Notes: generated by a model not told the origin, from the letters alone. A DNA stretch of 64,000 nucleotides from Bacteroides neonati (GCF_000499785.1 NZ_HG726020.1:934399-998398), one strand, 5' to 3'; shown: positions 40,993-50,832, counted from the first letter of the stretch. A program made the numbers and translations.

Positions 40993-43140
40993 ATGAGTCG
41001 GAATTTAATAACATACAGCCTCACTTCAATCATGACAATCATAACTGCATTGTCGTGTACGGATGATTCGGAATTTACTTCCGACAATGGTAATGGCCTA
41101 TTCAGCCTTGTCTCTGATAAAGGTATATTTACCCGTGCTGCAAGCGAACAGAAGTTTGCCGAAGGAACTGCTTATCAGCTTTACGCTATACAAGGGAGCA
41201 GTTTCGAACAGAATTATTTAACTGCCCCAGCAAGCAATCAGCCGGTCACCGGATATGAGTCGGCAGACCATAATAGTATCAAAGGCATTACTGCAAACTC
41301 TTTCAACGGGAAAACGTTGAATTTTTATGCAGTAACCAATAGCACTTCTCAGCCTATTACCATCATACCCGGCACGAACGAAGCACCTACTTGCCTGATC
41401 GAATACCCGAAAGATGCTCCTCTAACGGATGTAATGTGGGCAAAAAAAGAAAATCAAACCTATTTAAATTCAGGTACGATCAAGTTATTATTCGGCCATA
41501 CATTGGCTAAGTTAAACATGTATGTAATGAAGCATTCGGAATACGGAAATATCCAAGTCGACTTAAAATCAATAGCCTTAACAGACTATCCAAGCGGTTC
41601 ATTAAACATGGGAAACGGTAAATTCAACTTAAATGATAAAGACAGCAGAAGCATGTCTTGTACGGTGTATAATGGCACTCAAACAGTAAATAACATAGCT
41701 TCTGCTGTTACTACCAACAACAAAGCAGTTACTCCGATGGTATTTCCTACCAGAAAAAGCAATCTGGTGAGTAGTGACAGAGCAAATCACTCGATGAAAA
41801 TCAAGGTGAATATTCAAATAGGAGGAGAGACAACAACTCAAGAAACAGAAATTGTTTCCACCATGGCAGAAGGAGTGAATACCCCTGTAGAGGTTCCTTT
41901 TAAGTTTGAGAGCAATCGTGAGTATGATATGGTTATTACCATCACTAAGAGTTCACTGATTGTAACTATCGTGCCCCGTGCTTACGATTGGATACCCTCC
42001 GAGGAGATAAAAACAGACGAGCAAATGGGTAGTTCTATGACCATAGGAGGTATTACCTGGATGGATCGTAATCTGGGTGCAACCAGTGGTGATCCCTTGG
42101 CTAATGATCAGGAATGGGAATATAGCCGTGGATATTATTATCAATTTGGAAGAAACATCCCTTATTTTGTCAAAATGGTAAAAGACTCAAAAGGAATAGT
42201 GTCTGCTCCGTCAAACGGAAATTGGCATGAAGAAGAATCACAACCTTATCCATTTATTGTAGATAAAGAGGATGAAAAGCCCATAGCAATAAAAAGATTA
42301 CAAAACCTAACCTATTTTTTTCAAATAGCACAAAACCCAACGGATGCTAAAAACCTTAAGTTTAACTATTATTACACCAACGACCCTTATGAAGATTGGG
42401 ATATCGGGCATCAAACGAGTGGCAGTAATTGGGAAAGCACTCAAAAGCAACCTTGTCCTAAGGGGTGGCGTTTGCCAACTGTAGATGAGTTTAAGCTGGT
42501 TATTCCATCCACTGAATCGGCAGGAGATATTACGTTCAGTCTAGGTCAACATCCACACTCTAATATGTATACCCAAGAAGAAATTAACGACCCGGAACCG
42601 GGATCTTCATCTATTTACGTTGGAGTTAGAAAAGACGTAGGAATATTAACCGTAGGCAGAGGCAATTCTATTTACGCATTGAAGCGAAAAGGTACAAATA
42701 ATGCATACTTCCTAAGATGGCACATAGAAAAAGCCGGAATTTTACCTATGGATAACAAACATACAGATGCTTCACAAGCAGGAGACAAATACCGTAATGT
42801 ATTGGTTATCTCACGGTATCCGGCAACTAACAGTAGTTCTCTTTCTACTGATAATGTTGCTAAAGCCGCCAATTGGGATAAGCCTGTTGAACAAATTAAA
42901 CTACCCATTTCGGGATATATACATGTCGGTAATGATTCGAAAAACATCGATCGTCCGGCTCTAATCTATAGTGGCACCGAAGCTGTTTATTGGACTAGCT
43001 CAACTGCCGGCGATAATTCATGTACAGTGCGAATGAAATTTGCAGGCGACTCTAACAGCAGCCAAATTATGATATACAATTCGGAAATCCGAAGTAATGG
43101 TTGCCTGATACGTTGTGTGCGCGACACAAAAACCAACTAA
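40993..43140 (+). CDS. Fimbrillin-FISUMP fusion lipoprotein, candidate tip adhesin
   Basis: A 715-aa precursor with lipobox ALSC (Cys22) and a processing site IFTR-AASE after Arg48. An N-terminal fimbrillin domain (about 50-335, FGHTLAKLNMYVMK) is fused to a C-terminal FISUMP-type domain (about 345-715). The latter is recognised by ITWMDRNLGATSGDP, SRGYYYQFGR, CPKGWRLPTVDEFK, VYWTSSTAGDN and GCLIRCVRD. FISUMP domains are associated with surface recognition proteins, so this is the best candidate for the pilus tip adhesin. It is the largest protein of the cluster; its binding target is unknown. Confidence 0.87.
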   Translation: MSRNLITYSLTSIMTIITALSCTDDSEFTSDNGNGLFSLVSDKGIFTRAASEQKFAEGTAYQLYAIQGSSFEQNYLTAPASNQPVTGYESADHNSIKGITANSFNGKTLNFYAVTNSTSQPITIIPGTNEAPTCLIEYPKDAPLTDVMWAKKENQTYLNSGTIKLLFGHTLAKLNMYVMKHSEYGNIQVDLKSIALTDYPSGSLNMGNGKFNLNDKDSRSMSCTVYNGTQTVNNIASAVTTNNKAVTPMVFPTRKSNLVSSDRANHSMKIKVNIQIGGETTTQETEIVSTMAEGVNTPVEVPFKFESNREYDMVITITKSSLIVTIVPRAYDWIPSEEIKTDEQMGSSMTIGGITWMDRNLGATSGDPLANDQEWEYSRGYYYQFGRNIPYFVKMVKDSKGIVSAPSNGNWHEEESQPYPFIVDKEDEKPIAIKRLQNLTYFFQIAQNPTDAKNLKFNYYYTNDPYEDWDIGHQTSGSNWESTQKQPCPKGWRLPTVDEFKLVIPSTESAGDITFSLGQHPHSNMYTQEEINDPEPGSSSIYVGVRKDVGILTVGRGNSIYALKRKGTNNAYFLRWHIEKAGILPMDNKHTDASQAGDKYRNVLVISRYPATNSSSLSTDNVAKAANWDKPVEQIKLPISGYIHVGNDSKNIDRPALIYSGTEAVYWTSSTAGDNSCTVRMKFAGDSNSSQIMIYNSEIRSNGCLIRCVRDTKTN

Positions 43141-43157
43141 AGTAAAGGAGGAGAAAA

Positions 43158-44162
43158 ATGAAAGCAATATATCGAACAATTGTTTTATTATTGATAGCAA
43201 TGATGACACTATCGGCATGCAACAAGGAAGAATCGCCGGAAGCCTATAATGCAGAAAACGTAGCCATTATACCTCAACTATCAGGTGTCTATGCAGTAGC
43301 TCCGGCAGCTAAAGCAGGAACACGAGCCGTAGATCATCCGGATCTACAAACAATCATTAATTTACCCGAAGGAACAACCCTACGTCTCATAGCCCAAAAA
43401 GGATCACAGGCTGCTATTATGCAGGATTATGTGGTGCGTACCCCAGACGGTGGGTCACAATCCCTCTATCCTTGCAAGATAAATAATACGACGGGACAAA
43501 TCATCTCTGAGAGCAAAGATCCGATGTATTTATCAGAAGGAGTCTATAAGGTTAATGCAGTATCTCCGGCTCATAAATATAGCAATGGGCAAATGGTAAT
43601 TAATAACGGCGAATCCGTTTTAGCCAATAACGATCACTGGATACAAACTGCCACTACCTCATTGACCATTACAAAAGCGGACAAAAGTAAAGTTATTCTG
43701 CTTAACCCGCTGATGCAACTCACGGCTCGTATGACATTCGATTTGTCAGGAGATAAAGAGACAGGAGTTTCTTCCATTTCAGTCATGCAAGATGGTATCG
43801 AAATAGATAGAATAAGGGAAGGTAGTGTCACGCTAACTAATGTAGGAGATTCTATTCCGGCTATTATGTGTGCTAATTACAACCGTATATTCATCAAGGA
43901 GAGTGACATCAAGAAGCAAGAGAATGGAAGTCTACGGGGGGAGATATGCCTATTACCTATTGACAACCGTGCCACCCCCATGGTGGTTATTCTCAATTTA
44001 ATGGTAAACGGAGTACCTACACAGTTTACTTTTTCCATTGTCAATAAAGTACTCTATGCCGGTTATTCGTATAATTACAAGATAACTGTAAGAATTAAAG
44101 ACAATATTACAGTAGCTAACTGGCAGGAAACATCGTGGAGCACAACAGTTAGTGGAGAATAA
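43158..44162 (+). CDS. Fimbrillin-like lipoprotein
   Basis: A 334-aa precursor with lipobox LSAC (Cys21) and a processing site AGTR-AVDH after Arg56. The body has a fimbrillin-like pattern (LLNPLMQLTARMTFDLS and a final YNYKITVRIKDNITVANWQETSW strand). It lies 17 bp after the FISUMP gene and 28 bp before the next gene, so it is part of the same operon. Likely an accessory pilus component; the position in the fibre cannot be assigned. Confidence 0.82.
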   Translation: MKAIYRTIVLLLIAMMTLSACNKEESPEAYNAENVAIIPQLSGVYAVAPAAKAGTRAVDHPDLQTIINLPEGTTLRLIAQKGSQAAIMQDYVVRTPDGGSQSLYPCKINNTTGQIISESKDPMYLSEGVYKVNAVSPAHKYSNGQMVINNGESVLANNDHWIQTATTSLTITKADKSKVILLNPLMQLTARMTFDLSGDKETGVSSISVMQDGIEIDRIREGSVTLTNVGDSIPAIMCANYNRIFIKESDIKKQENGSLRGEICLLPIDNRATPMVVILNLMVNGVPTQFTFSIVNKVLYAGYSYNYKITVRIKDNITVANWQETSWSTTVSGE

Positions 44163-44190
44163 ATAAAAACAGATATAAAAACAATCGAAG

Positions 44191-45105
44191 ATGAAACAAG
44201 CATATATCTTTTTACTAAGCTGCTTATTATTGACAGCTTGTACCAAAAACGAAGAATGGATGAGCAATGTATCTAAAGCAGATACAGTAGCCGTTCAATT
44301 AAGTTTGCAATGTGCTGAAATTAGTGTAGACTCACGCGCCACAATCCCACAAGATCCTCTCACAGACAATCCCATGTATAGCTTATGCTTATTGCATTAT
44401 AATAGTGAAGGACAACTCATTGCAGAAGATACGAAAACTCAAGACTTGACCGATCCACAGCTCAATTATCTATGGAACGTATCATTAAGAAATAGTGGTA
44501 ACAATATTGAAACACTCTGCTTGGTGGCCAATATGCAAGGAAGTTATCCAGTATGGCCTTCTACGCTGGCCGAATTAAAAGAAATTTGCGTAGGATTACA
44601 ATTCAATTCAAATACCGGATTAATAGCAGATCGAAAAATGTACATGTTCGGCTATTATGAAGGAAAAATTACAGCCAATCAGAATATACGAATAATGATG
44701 GGCCGCATGGCAAATAGTCTGAGGCTGGCCATCAGTGCTGCAAATAGCAACGATCGGTATCGAATCAATAAAATAGAAATTAATAAACCATCTAGAGAAA
44801 CATATTTCTTTCCACGTAGCTCTACCGATAGAAACTTCTCCAACAACATAGTCGAACTATTTAATAGTAATAATACAATCGGCAAAGGGGGGGCTACAGA
44901 ACTTTTATTCTATTACCAAACCGGAGAAAACATTTCTCCGTCACAATCAAACAGAACTTCTGTTATTATCACAGCAACAAAGAATAATGCCAACCCGAAA
45001 ACATATACCGTTGTATTAGGTGCAGATGGACCCAATACAACCGTGAATCGAAATTACTCGCTGTATCGCAATAATAACTATACTTTTAACATCTTGTTGA
45101 ATTAA
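44191..45105 (+). CDS. Fimbrial cluster lipoprotein (fimbrillin-like)
   Basis: A 304-aa precursor with lipobox LTAC (Cys17) and a candidate processing site VDSR-ATIP after Arg49. The body has the order seen in other fimbrillins: an early strand with LCLLHYNSEGQLI, a central IMMGRMANSLRLAISA and a closing NRNYSLYRNNNYTFNILLN. Last exported protein of the operon. Assignment to the pilus rests on the processing site, the overall pattern and position. Confidence 0.78.
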   Translation: MKQAYIFLLSCLLLTACTKNEEWMSNVSKADTVAVQLSLQCAEISVDSRATIPQDPLTDNPMYSLCLLHYNSEGQLIAEDTKTQDLTDPQLNYLWNVSLRNSGNNIETLCLVANMQGSYPVWPSTLAELKEICVGLQFNSNTGLIADRKMYMFGYYEGKITANQNIRIMMGRMANSLRLAISAANSNDRYRINKIEINKPSRETYFFPRSSTDRNFSNNIVELFNSNNTIGKGGATELLFYYQTGENISPSQSNRTSVIITATKNNANPKTYTVVLGADGPNTTVNRNYSLYRNNNYTFNILLN

Positions 45106-45123
45106 ATAAAAAAGCAACATATA

Positions 45124-45435
45124 ATGGATATACTTGATATTCTTATTCGTGAGTCAGAAAACAGCTCCAAAGTGTATCTGTATGAGGAAAATGGTCAATG
45201 GTGCGCCTATGAGCGTTCGGCCCGACTAATAAGGCTAATTATGCTAAACAAGGCGAAAATAACCCAAGTCAACTATGAGCAATATCAGATCATGCTTGAT
45301 CGGGCAGAATTGGATTTATCCAGACTGATTTACTACCCCATTGTTTCCTGTTCCGATCATGAAATCATTATAGACTTACATGCGTTCAAGTTCTCGGAAG
45401 AAAAAGAATTATTCACATGGCTATATGGGTATTAA
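45124..45435 (+). CDS. Small cytoplasmic protein at the end of the fimbrial operon
   Basis: A 103-aa protein with no signal peptide or membrane segment, unlike every other gene of the cluster. It starts MDILDILIRESENSSKVYLY and ends FKFSEEKELFTWLYGY. It is charged and mixed alpha/beta in character. I do not recognise the family. It follows the last fimbrillin-like gene by 18 bp and precedes a hairpin, so it is most simply the last gene of the pilus operon. A regulatory or feedback role is possible but is not shown by the sequence. Confidence 0.7.
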   Translation: MDILDILIRESENSSKVYLYEENGQWCAYERSARLIRLIMLNKAKITQVNYEQYQIMLDRAELDLSRLIYYPIVSCSDHEIIIDLHAFKFSEEKELFTWLYGY

Positions 45436-45464
45436 AAAATATTGTTTGTTTTGTTTGTGTTCCT

Positions 45465-45510
45465 CATTACACTTCACTATCGTCTGTGAAGATAAGAGTG
45501 AAGTGAATGG
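45465..45510. terminator. Hairpin between the fimbrial operon and the convergent DUF5715-like gene
   Basis: CACTTCACT (45470-45478) pairs with AGTGAAGTG (45497-45505), with an inner TATC/GATA stem. No strong T tract follows; it may serve both directions. Confidence 0.5.
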
Positions 45511-45547
45511 GGATTTTCTACAACCACATAGTATGGTGCACGACGTA

Positions 45548-46228
45548 CTATCTCGTGGTAATATGGAAACATCCCTGTTTCAATTCGTACTTCACATAAC
45601 ACTTATCTGCCTTACTCATATCGCGCAGTACTTCCGAAAGTACTAATTTAAGCGTATCGGCTCCAACAGCCTGCAAAGGGCGTCCATCAGGGTCTTCAAC
45701 TTTCGCAAAGCGTTTCCAGCTTACATCAAAAGTGGTACCATAGAAATGGGCTGAGTTTTCGGACGCATTCCCATTGCGACGACGCAGTCGTTTTACATCA
45801 TCGCGAGTGCGCAACACCGAAGTAACCACAATTTGATTGGGATTTAACCCTTTGTTGGTCAGCGAATCGATAAAGATTAAACCAATACTATCCAGCAATG
45901 TACCGGCACGAGGTACCAGATAGGGAATAGAATGCGTAAGCGAGTCGACCACATAATGGTCATTGGTTTCAATATGCACCAAGCCATCTGTCATCTGTTC
46001 AGCCTCCTCCCGCGAAGATATAGGACGGATGCCCAATGCATGAGCAGCCTGCAAATGCTTGTCATTCAAGTCGCCAAACGACCGCTTGTAACTAATCACT
46101 CCTTTAATATTTCGTGGTTCGTTCATTTTCAGCGACATATCCTTCTCTTTACAACCGGACATTGAAAAACTTAACCCGCAAAGAAGCGAAGAGAACAGCA
46201 AGTGGCAGAGTTGTCTATTTGTAATCAT
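45548..46228 (-). CDS. DUF5715-like lipoprotein
   Basis: A 226-aa lipoprotein; signal MITNRQLCHLLFSSLLCGLS with a lipobox at MSGCKEKD. The body contains SVLRTRDDVKRLRRRNGNASENSAHFYGTTFDVSW, a pattern like D-alanyl-D-alanine carboxypeptidase/peptidoglycan-hydrolase folds (the SxHxxGxAxD type): S-AHFYGTTFD here with His and Asp, and a late FHITTR with a second His. A zinc peptidase-like role on peptidoglycan is plausible but not proven. The frame extends 22 codons upstream from a GTG; the ATG at 46228 gives the proper signal peptide. A minus-strand TATATTTG box lies 30 bp upstream. Confidence 0.82.
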   Translation of the reverse strand: MITNRQLCHLLFSSLLCGLSFSMSGCKEKDMSLKMNEPRNIKGVISYKRSFGDLNDKHLQAAHALGIRPISSREEAEQMTDGLVHIETNDHYVVDSLTHSIPYLVPRAGTLLDSIGLIFIDSLTNKGLNPNQIVVTSVLRTRDDVKRLRRRNGNASENSAHFYGTTFDVSWKRFAKVEDPDGRPLQAVGADTLKLVLSEVLRDMSKADKCYVKYELKQGCFHITTR

Positions 46229-46257
46229 TAGTTGATCTTCTTGTTTTATTAAGGATG

Positions 46258-46265
46258 CAAATATA
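46258..46265 (-). promoter_or_regulatory. Promoter of the DUF5715-like gene, -7 element
   Basis: TATATTTG on the minus strand matches TAnnTTTG, 30 bp before the ATG. Confidence 0.5.
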
Positions 46266-46340
46266 GCCTGTTTGTTTGTTACGGGAAAGCGCACTGCAAA
46301 TTAATTCGGCAAGAATCTTCCAAGTATTCAAACGTTTCAT

Positions 46341-46348
46341 TAAATTTG
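46341..46348 (+). promoter_or_regulatory. Promoter of the phoH operon, -7 element
   Basis: TAAATTTG matches TAnnTTTG, 44 bp before the phoH ATG. Confidence 0.5.
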
Positions 46349-46391
46349 CAGTCCATTTCGCACAAATTGTGTGAGCCTTTAAATTGATTCG

Positions 46392-47408
46392 ATGATAGAA
46401 AAGCTGATTGTCCTTGAAGACATTGACCCTGTTATTTTTTATGGGGTCAATAATACAAATATACAGTTATTAAAAGCGTTATACCCCAAACTACGCATTG
46501 TAGCCCGTGGCAATGTGATCAAAGTATTGGGCGACGAAGAAGAGATGTGTCTGTTTGAAGAAAACATCACCAAGCTCGAGAAATACTGTGCGGAATATAA
46601 TTCACTCAAAGAAGAGGTCATCATTGACATCGTCAAGGGGAATGCACCACAGGCAGAGAAGACCGGCAATGTCATTGTGTTCAGTGTAACGGGCAAGCCC
46701 ATTATTCCACGCAGTGAAAATCAATTGAAGCTGGTCGAAGGTTTCGCAAAGAACGATATGTTGTTTGCTATCGGACCGGCCGGTTCGGGCAAAACATATA
46801 CCGCCATTGCATTAGCCGTTCGTGCATTGAAGAATAAGGAGATCAAAAAGATCATTCTCAGTCGTCCGGCTGTAGAAGCCGGCGAGAAGCTTGGCTTCCT
46901 ACCCGGTGATATGAAAGAGAAAATAGATCCCTATTTGCAACCACTTTACGACGCATTGCAAGATATGATTCCGGCTGCTAAGCTCAAAGAATACATGGAG
47001 TTGAATATTATTCAAATCGCTCCATTGGCTTTTATGCGCGGACGAACACTCAACGACGCAGTTGTTATATTGGATGAAGCCCAAAACACAACGACGCAAC
47101 AAATCAAAATGTTTCTTACCCGAATGGGACTAAACACCAAGATGATTGTAACGGGAGATATGACACAAATCGACCTCCCCACATCGCAAACATCGGGCTT
47201 AATACAAGCCTTACGCATACTAAAAGGCGTGAAAGGTATCAGTGTGGTAGAACTGCATAAGAAAGACATTGTACGCCACAAGCTGGTAGAACGCATTGTC
47301 GATGCCTACGAGAAATTCGATAAAGATACCAAAGCCGAACGCGAAAAGCGGAAAGCCGAAGCAGAAAGCTCTAAATTGCAAATTGCTAAACAGAATATAG
47401 AAAGATGA
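46392..47408 (+). CDS. phoH: PhoH family P-loop ATPase
   Basis: A 338-aa cytoplasmic ATPase with Walker A GPAGSGKT in [23 protein letters not shown] and the PhoH hallmark [32 protein letters not shown]. Walker B is [10 protein letters not shown]. PhoH proteins are thought to act in RNA metabolism, but the exact job is not settled. Its last 4 bp overlap purC (ATGA), so the two are translationally coupled; the tail is lysine- and glutamate-rich. Confidence 0.94.
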   Translation: MIEKLIVLEDIDPVIFYGVNNTNIQLLKALYPKLRIVARGNVIKVLGDEEEMCLFEENITKLEKYCAEYNSLKEEVIIDIVKGNAPQAEKTGNVIVFSVTGKPIIPRSENQLKLVEGFAKNDMLFAIGPAGSGKTYTAIALAVRALKNKEIKKIILSRPAVEAGEKLGFLPGDMKEKIDPYLQPLYDALQDMIPAAKLKEYMELNIIQIAPLAFMRGRTLNDAVVILDEAQNTTTQQIKMFLTRMGLNTKMIVTGDMTQIDLPTSQTSGLIQALRILKGVKGISVVELHKKDIVRHKLVERIVDAYEKFDKDTKAEREKRKAEAESSKLQIAKQNIER

Positions 47409-48349
47409 AAGCATTAACTAAAACAGATTACAACTTTCCGGGACAGAAAAGCGTGTACCACGGAAAAGTGCGCGATGTATACAACATCAATGACGAGCAA
47501 CTCGTAATGGTAGCCACAGACCGTATCTCAGCCTTCGATGTAGTATTACCCGAAGGAATTCCTTACAAAGGACAAATGCTCAACCAGATTGCAGCTAAGT
47601 TTCTGGATGCAACACAAGACATTTGTCCGAACTGGAAAACAGCTACCCCCGACCCCATGGTAACCGTAGGTGTTGCCTGCCAAGGATTTGCTGTGGAAAT
47701 GATTGTACGCGGATACCTTTGTGGTAGTGCATGGCGTGCTTATAAGAGTGGTGTACGCGAAATCTGCGGAGTACAGCTTCCGGATGGCATGCGCGAGAAC
47801 CAACGTTTCCCTCAGCCAATCGTTACCCCAACTACGAAGGCCGAACTCGGTCTGCACGATGAGGATATCTCGAAAGAGGAGATTCTGCGTCAAGGGCTGG
47901 CTACTCCCGACGAATATGCTACGTTGGAGAAATATACACTGGCTCTGTTTCAACGCGGCACAGAGATAGCTGCCGAACGCGGACTGATTCTGGTAGATAC
48001 GAAATACGAATTCGGTAAACACAACGGTATCATCTACCTGATGGATGAGATTCACACTCCCGACTCAAGCCGTTATTTCTACGCAGAAGGTTACAAAGAA
48101 CGTTTTGAAAAAGGCGAACCACAGAAACAACTCTCCAAAGAGTTCGTACGCGAATGGTTGATGGAAAACGGATTCCAAGGACAAGCCGGACAAACAGTGC
48201 CCGAGATGACCGAAGAGATCGTTAAAAGTATCAGCGACCGTTATATCGAACTATACGAAAACATCACCGGAGAGAAATTCGAAAAAGAAGATACAAGCAA
48301 CTTACTGGAACGTATCGATAAGAACGTAACAGCATTTCTAACAAAGTAA
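47405..48349 (+). CDS. purC: Phosphoribosylaminoimidazole-succinocarboxamide synthase
   Basis: SAICAR synthetase of de novo purine synthesis; joins aspartate to CAIR using ATP. Motifs are GKVRDVYNI near the N-terminus, [21 protein letters not shown], and [19 protein letters not shown]. The 314-aa length fits the longer form of the enzyme. It overlaps phoH by 4 bp and menG by 1 bp (TAATG). Confidence 0.96.
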   Translation: MKALTKTDYNFPGQKSVYHGKVRDVYNINDEQLVMVATDRISAFDVVLPEGIPYKGQMLNQIAAKFLDATQDICPNWKTATPDPMVTVGVACQGFAVEMIVRGYLCGSAWRAYKSGVREICGVQLPDGMRENQRFPQPIVTPTTKAELGLHDEDISKEEILRQGLATPDEYATLEKYTLALFQRGTEIAAERGLILVDTKYEFGKHNGIIYLMDEIHTPDSSRYFYAEGYKERFEKGEPQKQLSKEFVREWLMENGFQGQAGQTVPEMTEEIVKSISDRYIELYENITGEKFEKEDTSNLLERIDKNVTAFLTK

Positions 48350-49086
48350 TGAATTACCCACAAGAAACCATCAAGCCCTACGGCAATGACGGAAAGAAAA
48401 GTGAACAAGTAGAACAGATGTTCAACAACATCGCTCCTGCTTATGACCGACTGAACCATACCCTCTCATTGGGTATTGATCGCAGTTGGCGCAAGAAGGC
48501 GATCAACTGGTTGCGTCCTTTCCATCCACAACAGATGATGGATGTAGCTACCGGCACGGGCGACTTTGCTATTCTGGCCTGTCGTAGCCTCCAGCCCCAA
48601 CATCTTATCGGAACCGATATATCGGAAGGCATGATGAACGTGGGACGTGAAAAAGTAAAAAAGGAAGGTCTCGCGGGCAAAATAACCTTTGCCCGTGAAG
48701 ACTGTACCTCCCTCTCGTTTGCCGAACATACATTCGATGCTATCACAGTAGCTTTTGGTATCCGCAATTTCGAGGATCTGGATCGCGGACTTTCCGAAAT
48801 GTGTCGGGTGCTTACTCCGGGTGGCCACTTGGTTATCCTGGAACTTACCACCCCAGACCGCTTCCCGATGAAGCAGCTATTTAGTATCTACTCCAAGGTA
48901 GTAATACCCGTATTAGGCAAAATGCTTTCCAAAGACAATAAAGCGTACAGCTACCTGCCGCAAACGATCAAAGCATTTCCGCAAGGAGAAGTCATGGAGG
49001 GCATCATTGCCCGGGCAGGCTTTAGCCAGGTTCAGTTTCGACGACTGACGTTTGGCATTTGTACGCTTTATACGGCGACTAAATAA
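48349..49086 (+). CDS. menG: Demethylmenaquinone methyltransferase (UbiE/MenG)
   Basis: SAM-dependent methyltransferase making menaquinone, the quinone of anaerobic respiration in these bacteria. It has 245 aa with the family start [21 protein letters not shown] and SAM motif [12 protein letters not shown]. Motif [29 protein letters not shown] is diagnostic. Coupled to purC; aroE follows. Confidence 0.95.
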   Translation: MNYPQETIKPYGNDGKKSEQVEQMFNNIAPAYDRLNHTLSLGIDRSWRKKAINWLRPFHPQQMMDVATGTGDFAILACRSLQPQHLIGTDISEGMMNVGREKVKKEGLAGKITFAREDCTSLSFAEHTFDAITVAFGIRNFEDLDRGLSEMCRVLTPGGHLVILELTTPDRFPMKQLFSIYSKVVIPVLGKMLSKDNKAYSYLPQTIKAFPQGEVMEGIIARAGFSQVQFRRLTFGICTLYTATK

Positions 49087-49107
49087 TTGAATAAATTCCC
49101 CCACATG

Positions 49108-49848
49108 ATGCAAAAGTATGGTTTAATCGGCTACCCGCTGAAACACTCATTCTCTATCGGATACTTCAACGAGAAGTTTCACTCAGAAGGCATTGACGCT
49201 GAATATGTAAACTTCGAAATTCCGGAAATAAACGATTTTAAAGAAATCATCGAAGAGAATCCGAATCTTTGCGGACTCAATGTAACCATTCCCTATAAAG
49301 AGCAGGTTATTCCTTTTCTGGACAGCCTTGATCCGGATACGGCTAAGATAGGTGCGGTCAACGTCATTAAAATAATCCGTCAAAAAGGAAAAGTGCAATT
49401 GATAGGATACAATTCCGATATCATCGGTTTCACGCAATCCATACAGCCACTCTTGCAGCCCCACCACAAACGAGCACTCATTCTGGGCACAGGCGGTGCT
49501 TCGAAAGCAGTATTTCACGGATTAAAAAACCTGGGTATCGACAGTACTTTCGTATCACGTAGCCACGAGCAAGGTGCTTTGCTTTATGAAGAATTGACAC
49601 CCGAAATCATGGCAGAACATACGGTTATTGTCAATTGTACTCCTGTAGGCATGTATCCCAAGGTCGATTTCTGCCCCAACATTCCGTATGAGTATATTAC
49701 ACCAAACCATTTATTGTATGATTTGTTATATAATCCGAACACTACTCTCTTCATGAAAAAAGGTGAAGAGCGGGGTGCTATAACCAAAAACGGTTTAGAG
49801 ATGCTGCTATTGCAAGCATTCGCCGGATGGGAAATATGGAATAAATAA
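49108..49848 (+). CDS. aroE: Shikimate dehydrogenase
   Basis: Reduces 3-dehydroshikimate to shikimate with NADPH for aromatic amino acids. Motifs: YGLIGYPLKHSFS (substrate-binding), GLNVTIPYKE (catalytic Lys) and GTGGASKAV (nucleotide loop). The frame can start at a TTG at 49087, but ATGs at 49105 and 49108 sit directly before the conserved QKYGLIGYPL, so 49108 is used (246 aa). Part of the phoH-purC-menG-aroE run. Confidence 0.94.
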   Translation: MQKYGLIGYPLKHSFSIGYFNEKFHSEGIDAEYVNFEIPEINDFKEIIEENPNLCGLNVTIPYKEQVIPFLDSLDPDTAKIGAVNVIKIIRQKGKVQLIGYNSDIIGFTQSIQPLLQPHHKRALILGTGGASKAVFHGLKNLGIDSTFVSRSHEQGALLYEELTPEIMAEHTVIVNCTPVGMYPKVDFCPNIPYEYITPNHLLYDLLYNPNTTLFMKKGEERGAITKNGLEMLLLQAFAGWEIWNK

Positions 49849-49858
49849 GACGTGAGTT

Positions 49859-50809
49859 ATGAGAAGAAAAGGTATTTATGGCATTATCATTCTTGTATTG
49901 TTGTTGACCGGAGCAACCATCTTTGGTAGTTTCTATCTACTTAATTTCTCTCTGTGTCCGAACGAGACCATTCTCTCAAAGGATGCCGATTCATATCCTT
50001 ATATGTATAAGGAATATCCGTTTCTGGAGTCGTGGGTCGACAGCCTCCGACAAGAGGATGCTTTGCGCGATACCTTTATCACCAATCCCCAAGGCATTCA
50101 GTTGCATGCCTACTACATTCGTGCACCGCGGCCAACGAACAAAACAGCCGTCATTGTACATGGTTATACCGACAATGCCATCCGCATGTTCATGATCGGA
50201 TACCTTTACAACCGCGATCTGCAATTCAACGTTTTGCTACCCGATTTGCAACATCATGGCCAAAGCGAAGGCGATGCCATTCAAATGGGCTGGAAAGACC
50301 GTTTGGATGTTATGCAGTGGATGAAGCTGGCGCAAAACCTTTATGGCGATAGTACTCAAATGGTTGTACACGGCATTTCGATGGGAGCTGCCACAACAAT
50401 GATGGTTTCGGGCGAGGAACAGCCCGAGTTTGTGAAATGCTTTGTAGAAGATTGTGGCTATACCAGTGTTTGGGACGAGTTCTCGCACGAGTTAAAAACC
50501 TCTTATCACCTGCCCCCTTTCCCGATCATGTACGCGAGCAGCCGATTGTGTCAACAAAAATACGGCTGGAATTTCAAAGAAGCTTCATCGCTCAATCAGG
50601 TAGCTAAATGCCGGTTGCCCATGTTTTTCATTCATGGAGACAAAGACACCTACGTGCCCACTTGGATGGTTTATCCTCTATACGAAGCCAAGCCGGGTGC
50701 CAAGGAGCTATGGATTGTTCCCGGAGCAGCTCATGCGCTCTCTTATCTGGAAAACAAAGATACATATACCGAAAAGGTACGTACATTCGTAGGGCGTTAC
50801 ATACATTAA
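49859..50809 (+). CDS. Membrane-anchored alpha/beta hydrolase
   Basis: A 316-aa protein with an N-terminal transmembrane or signal-anchor segment (about 5-28) and a serine hydrolase core. The oxyanion region is AVIVHGYTDNA, the nucleophile elbow GISMGAAT, the acid in IHGDKDTYVP, and the His in PGAAHALSY. The family is broad; the substrate is unknown. It starts 10 bp after aroE and is probably the last gene of that run. Confidence 0.9.
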   Translation: MRRKGIYGIIILVLLLTGATIFGSFYLLNFSLCPNETILSKDADSYPYMYKEYPFLESWVDSLRQEDALRDTFITNPQGIQLHAYYIRAPRPTNKTAVIVHGYTDNAIRMFMIGYLYNRDLQFNVLLPDLQHHGQSEGDAIQMGWKDRLDVMQWMKLAQNLYGDSTQMVVHGISMGAATTMMVSGEEQPEFVKCFVEDCGYTSVWDEFSHELKTSYHLPPFPIMYASSRLCQQKYGWNFKEASSLNQVAKCRLPMFFIHGDKDTYVPTWMVYPLYEAKPGAKELWIVPGAAHALSYLENKDTYTEKVRTFVGRYIH

Positions 50810-50824
50810 GTTCAAAAAAGTTCC

Positions 50825-50832
50825 TATCTTTG
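50825..50832 (+). promoter_or_regulatory. Promoter of the TPM-LemA unit, -7 element
   Basis: TATCTTTG matches TAnnTTTG and lies 21 bp before the ATG at 50854. This supports that start over the longer open frame beginning inside the hydrolase gene. Confidence 0.55.

Noticed and set aside
33314..45435. Fimbrial cluster as a mobile element or genomic island with att sites
   Set aside because: No integrase, transposase, flanking tRNA or direct terminal repeat was seen; flanking genes are ordinary chromosomal genes. Strain variability remains possible but is not shown by the sequence.
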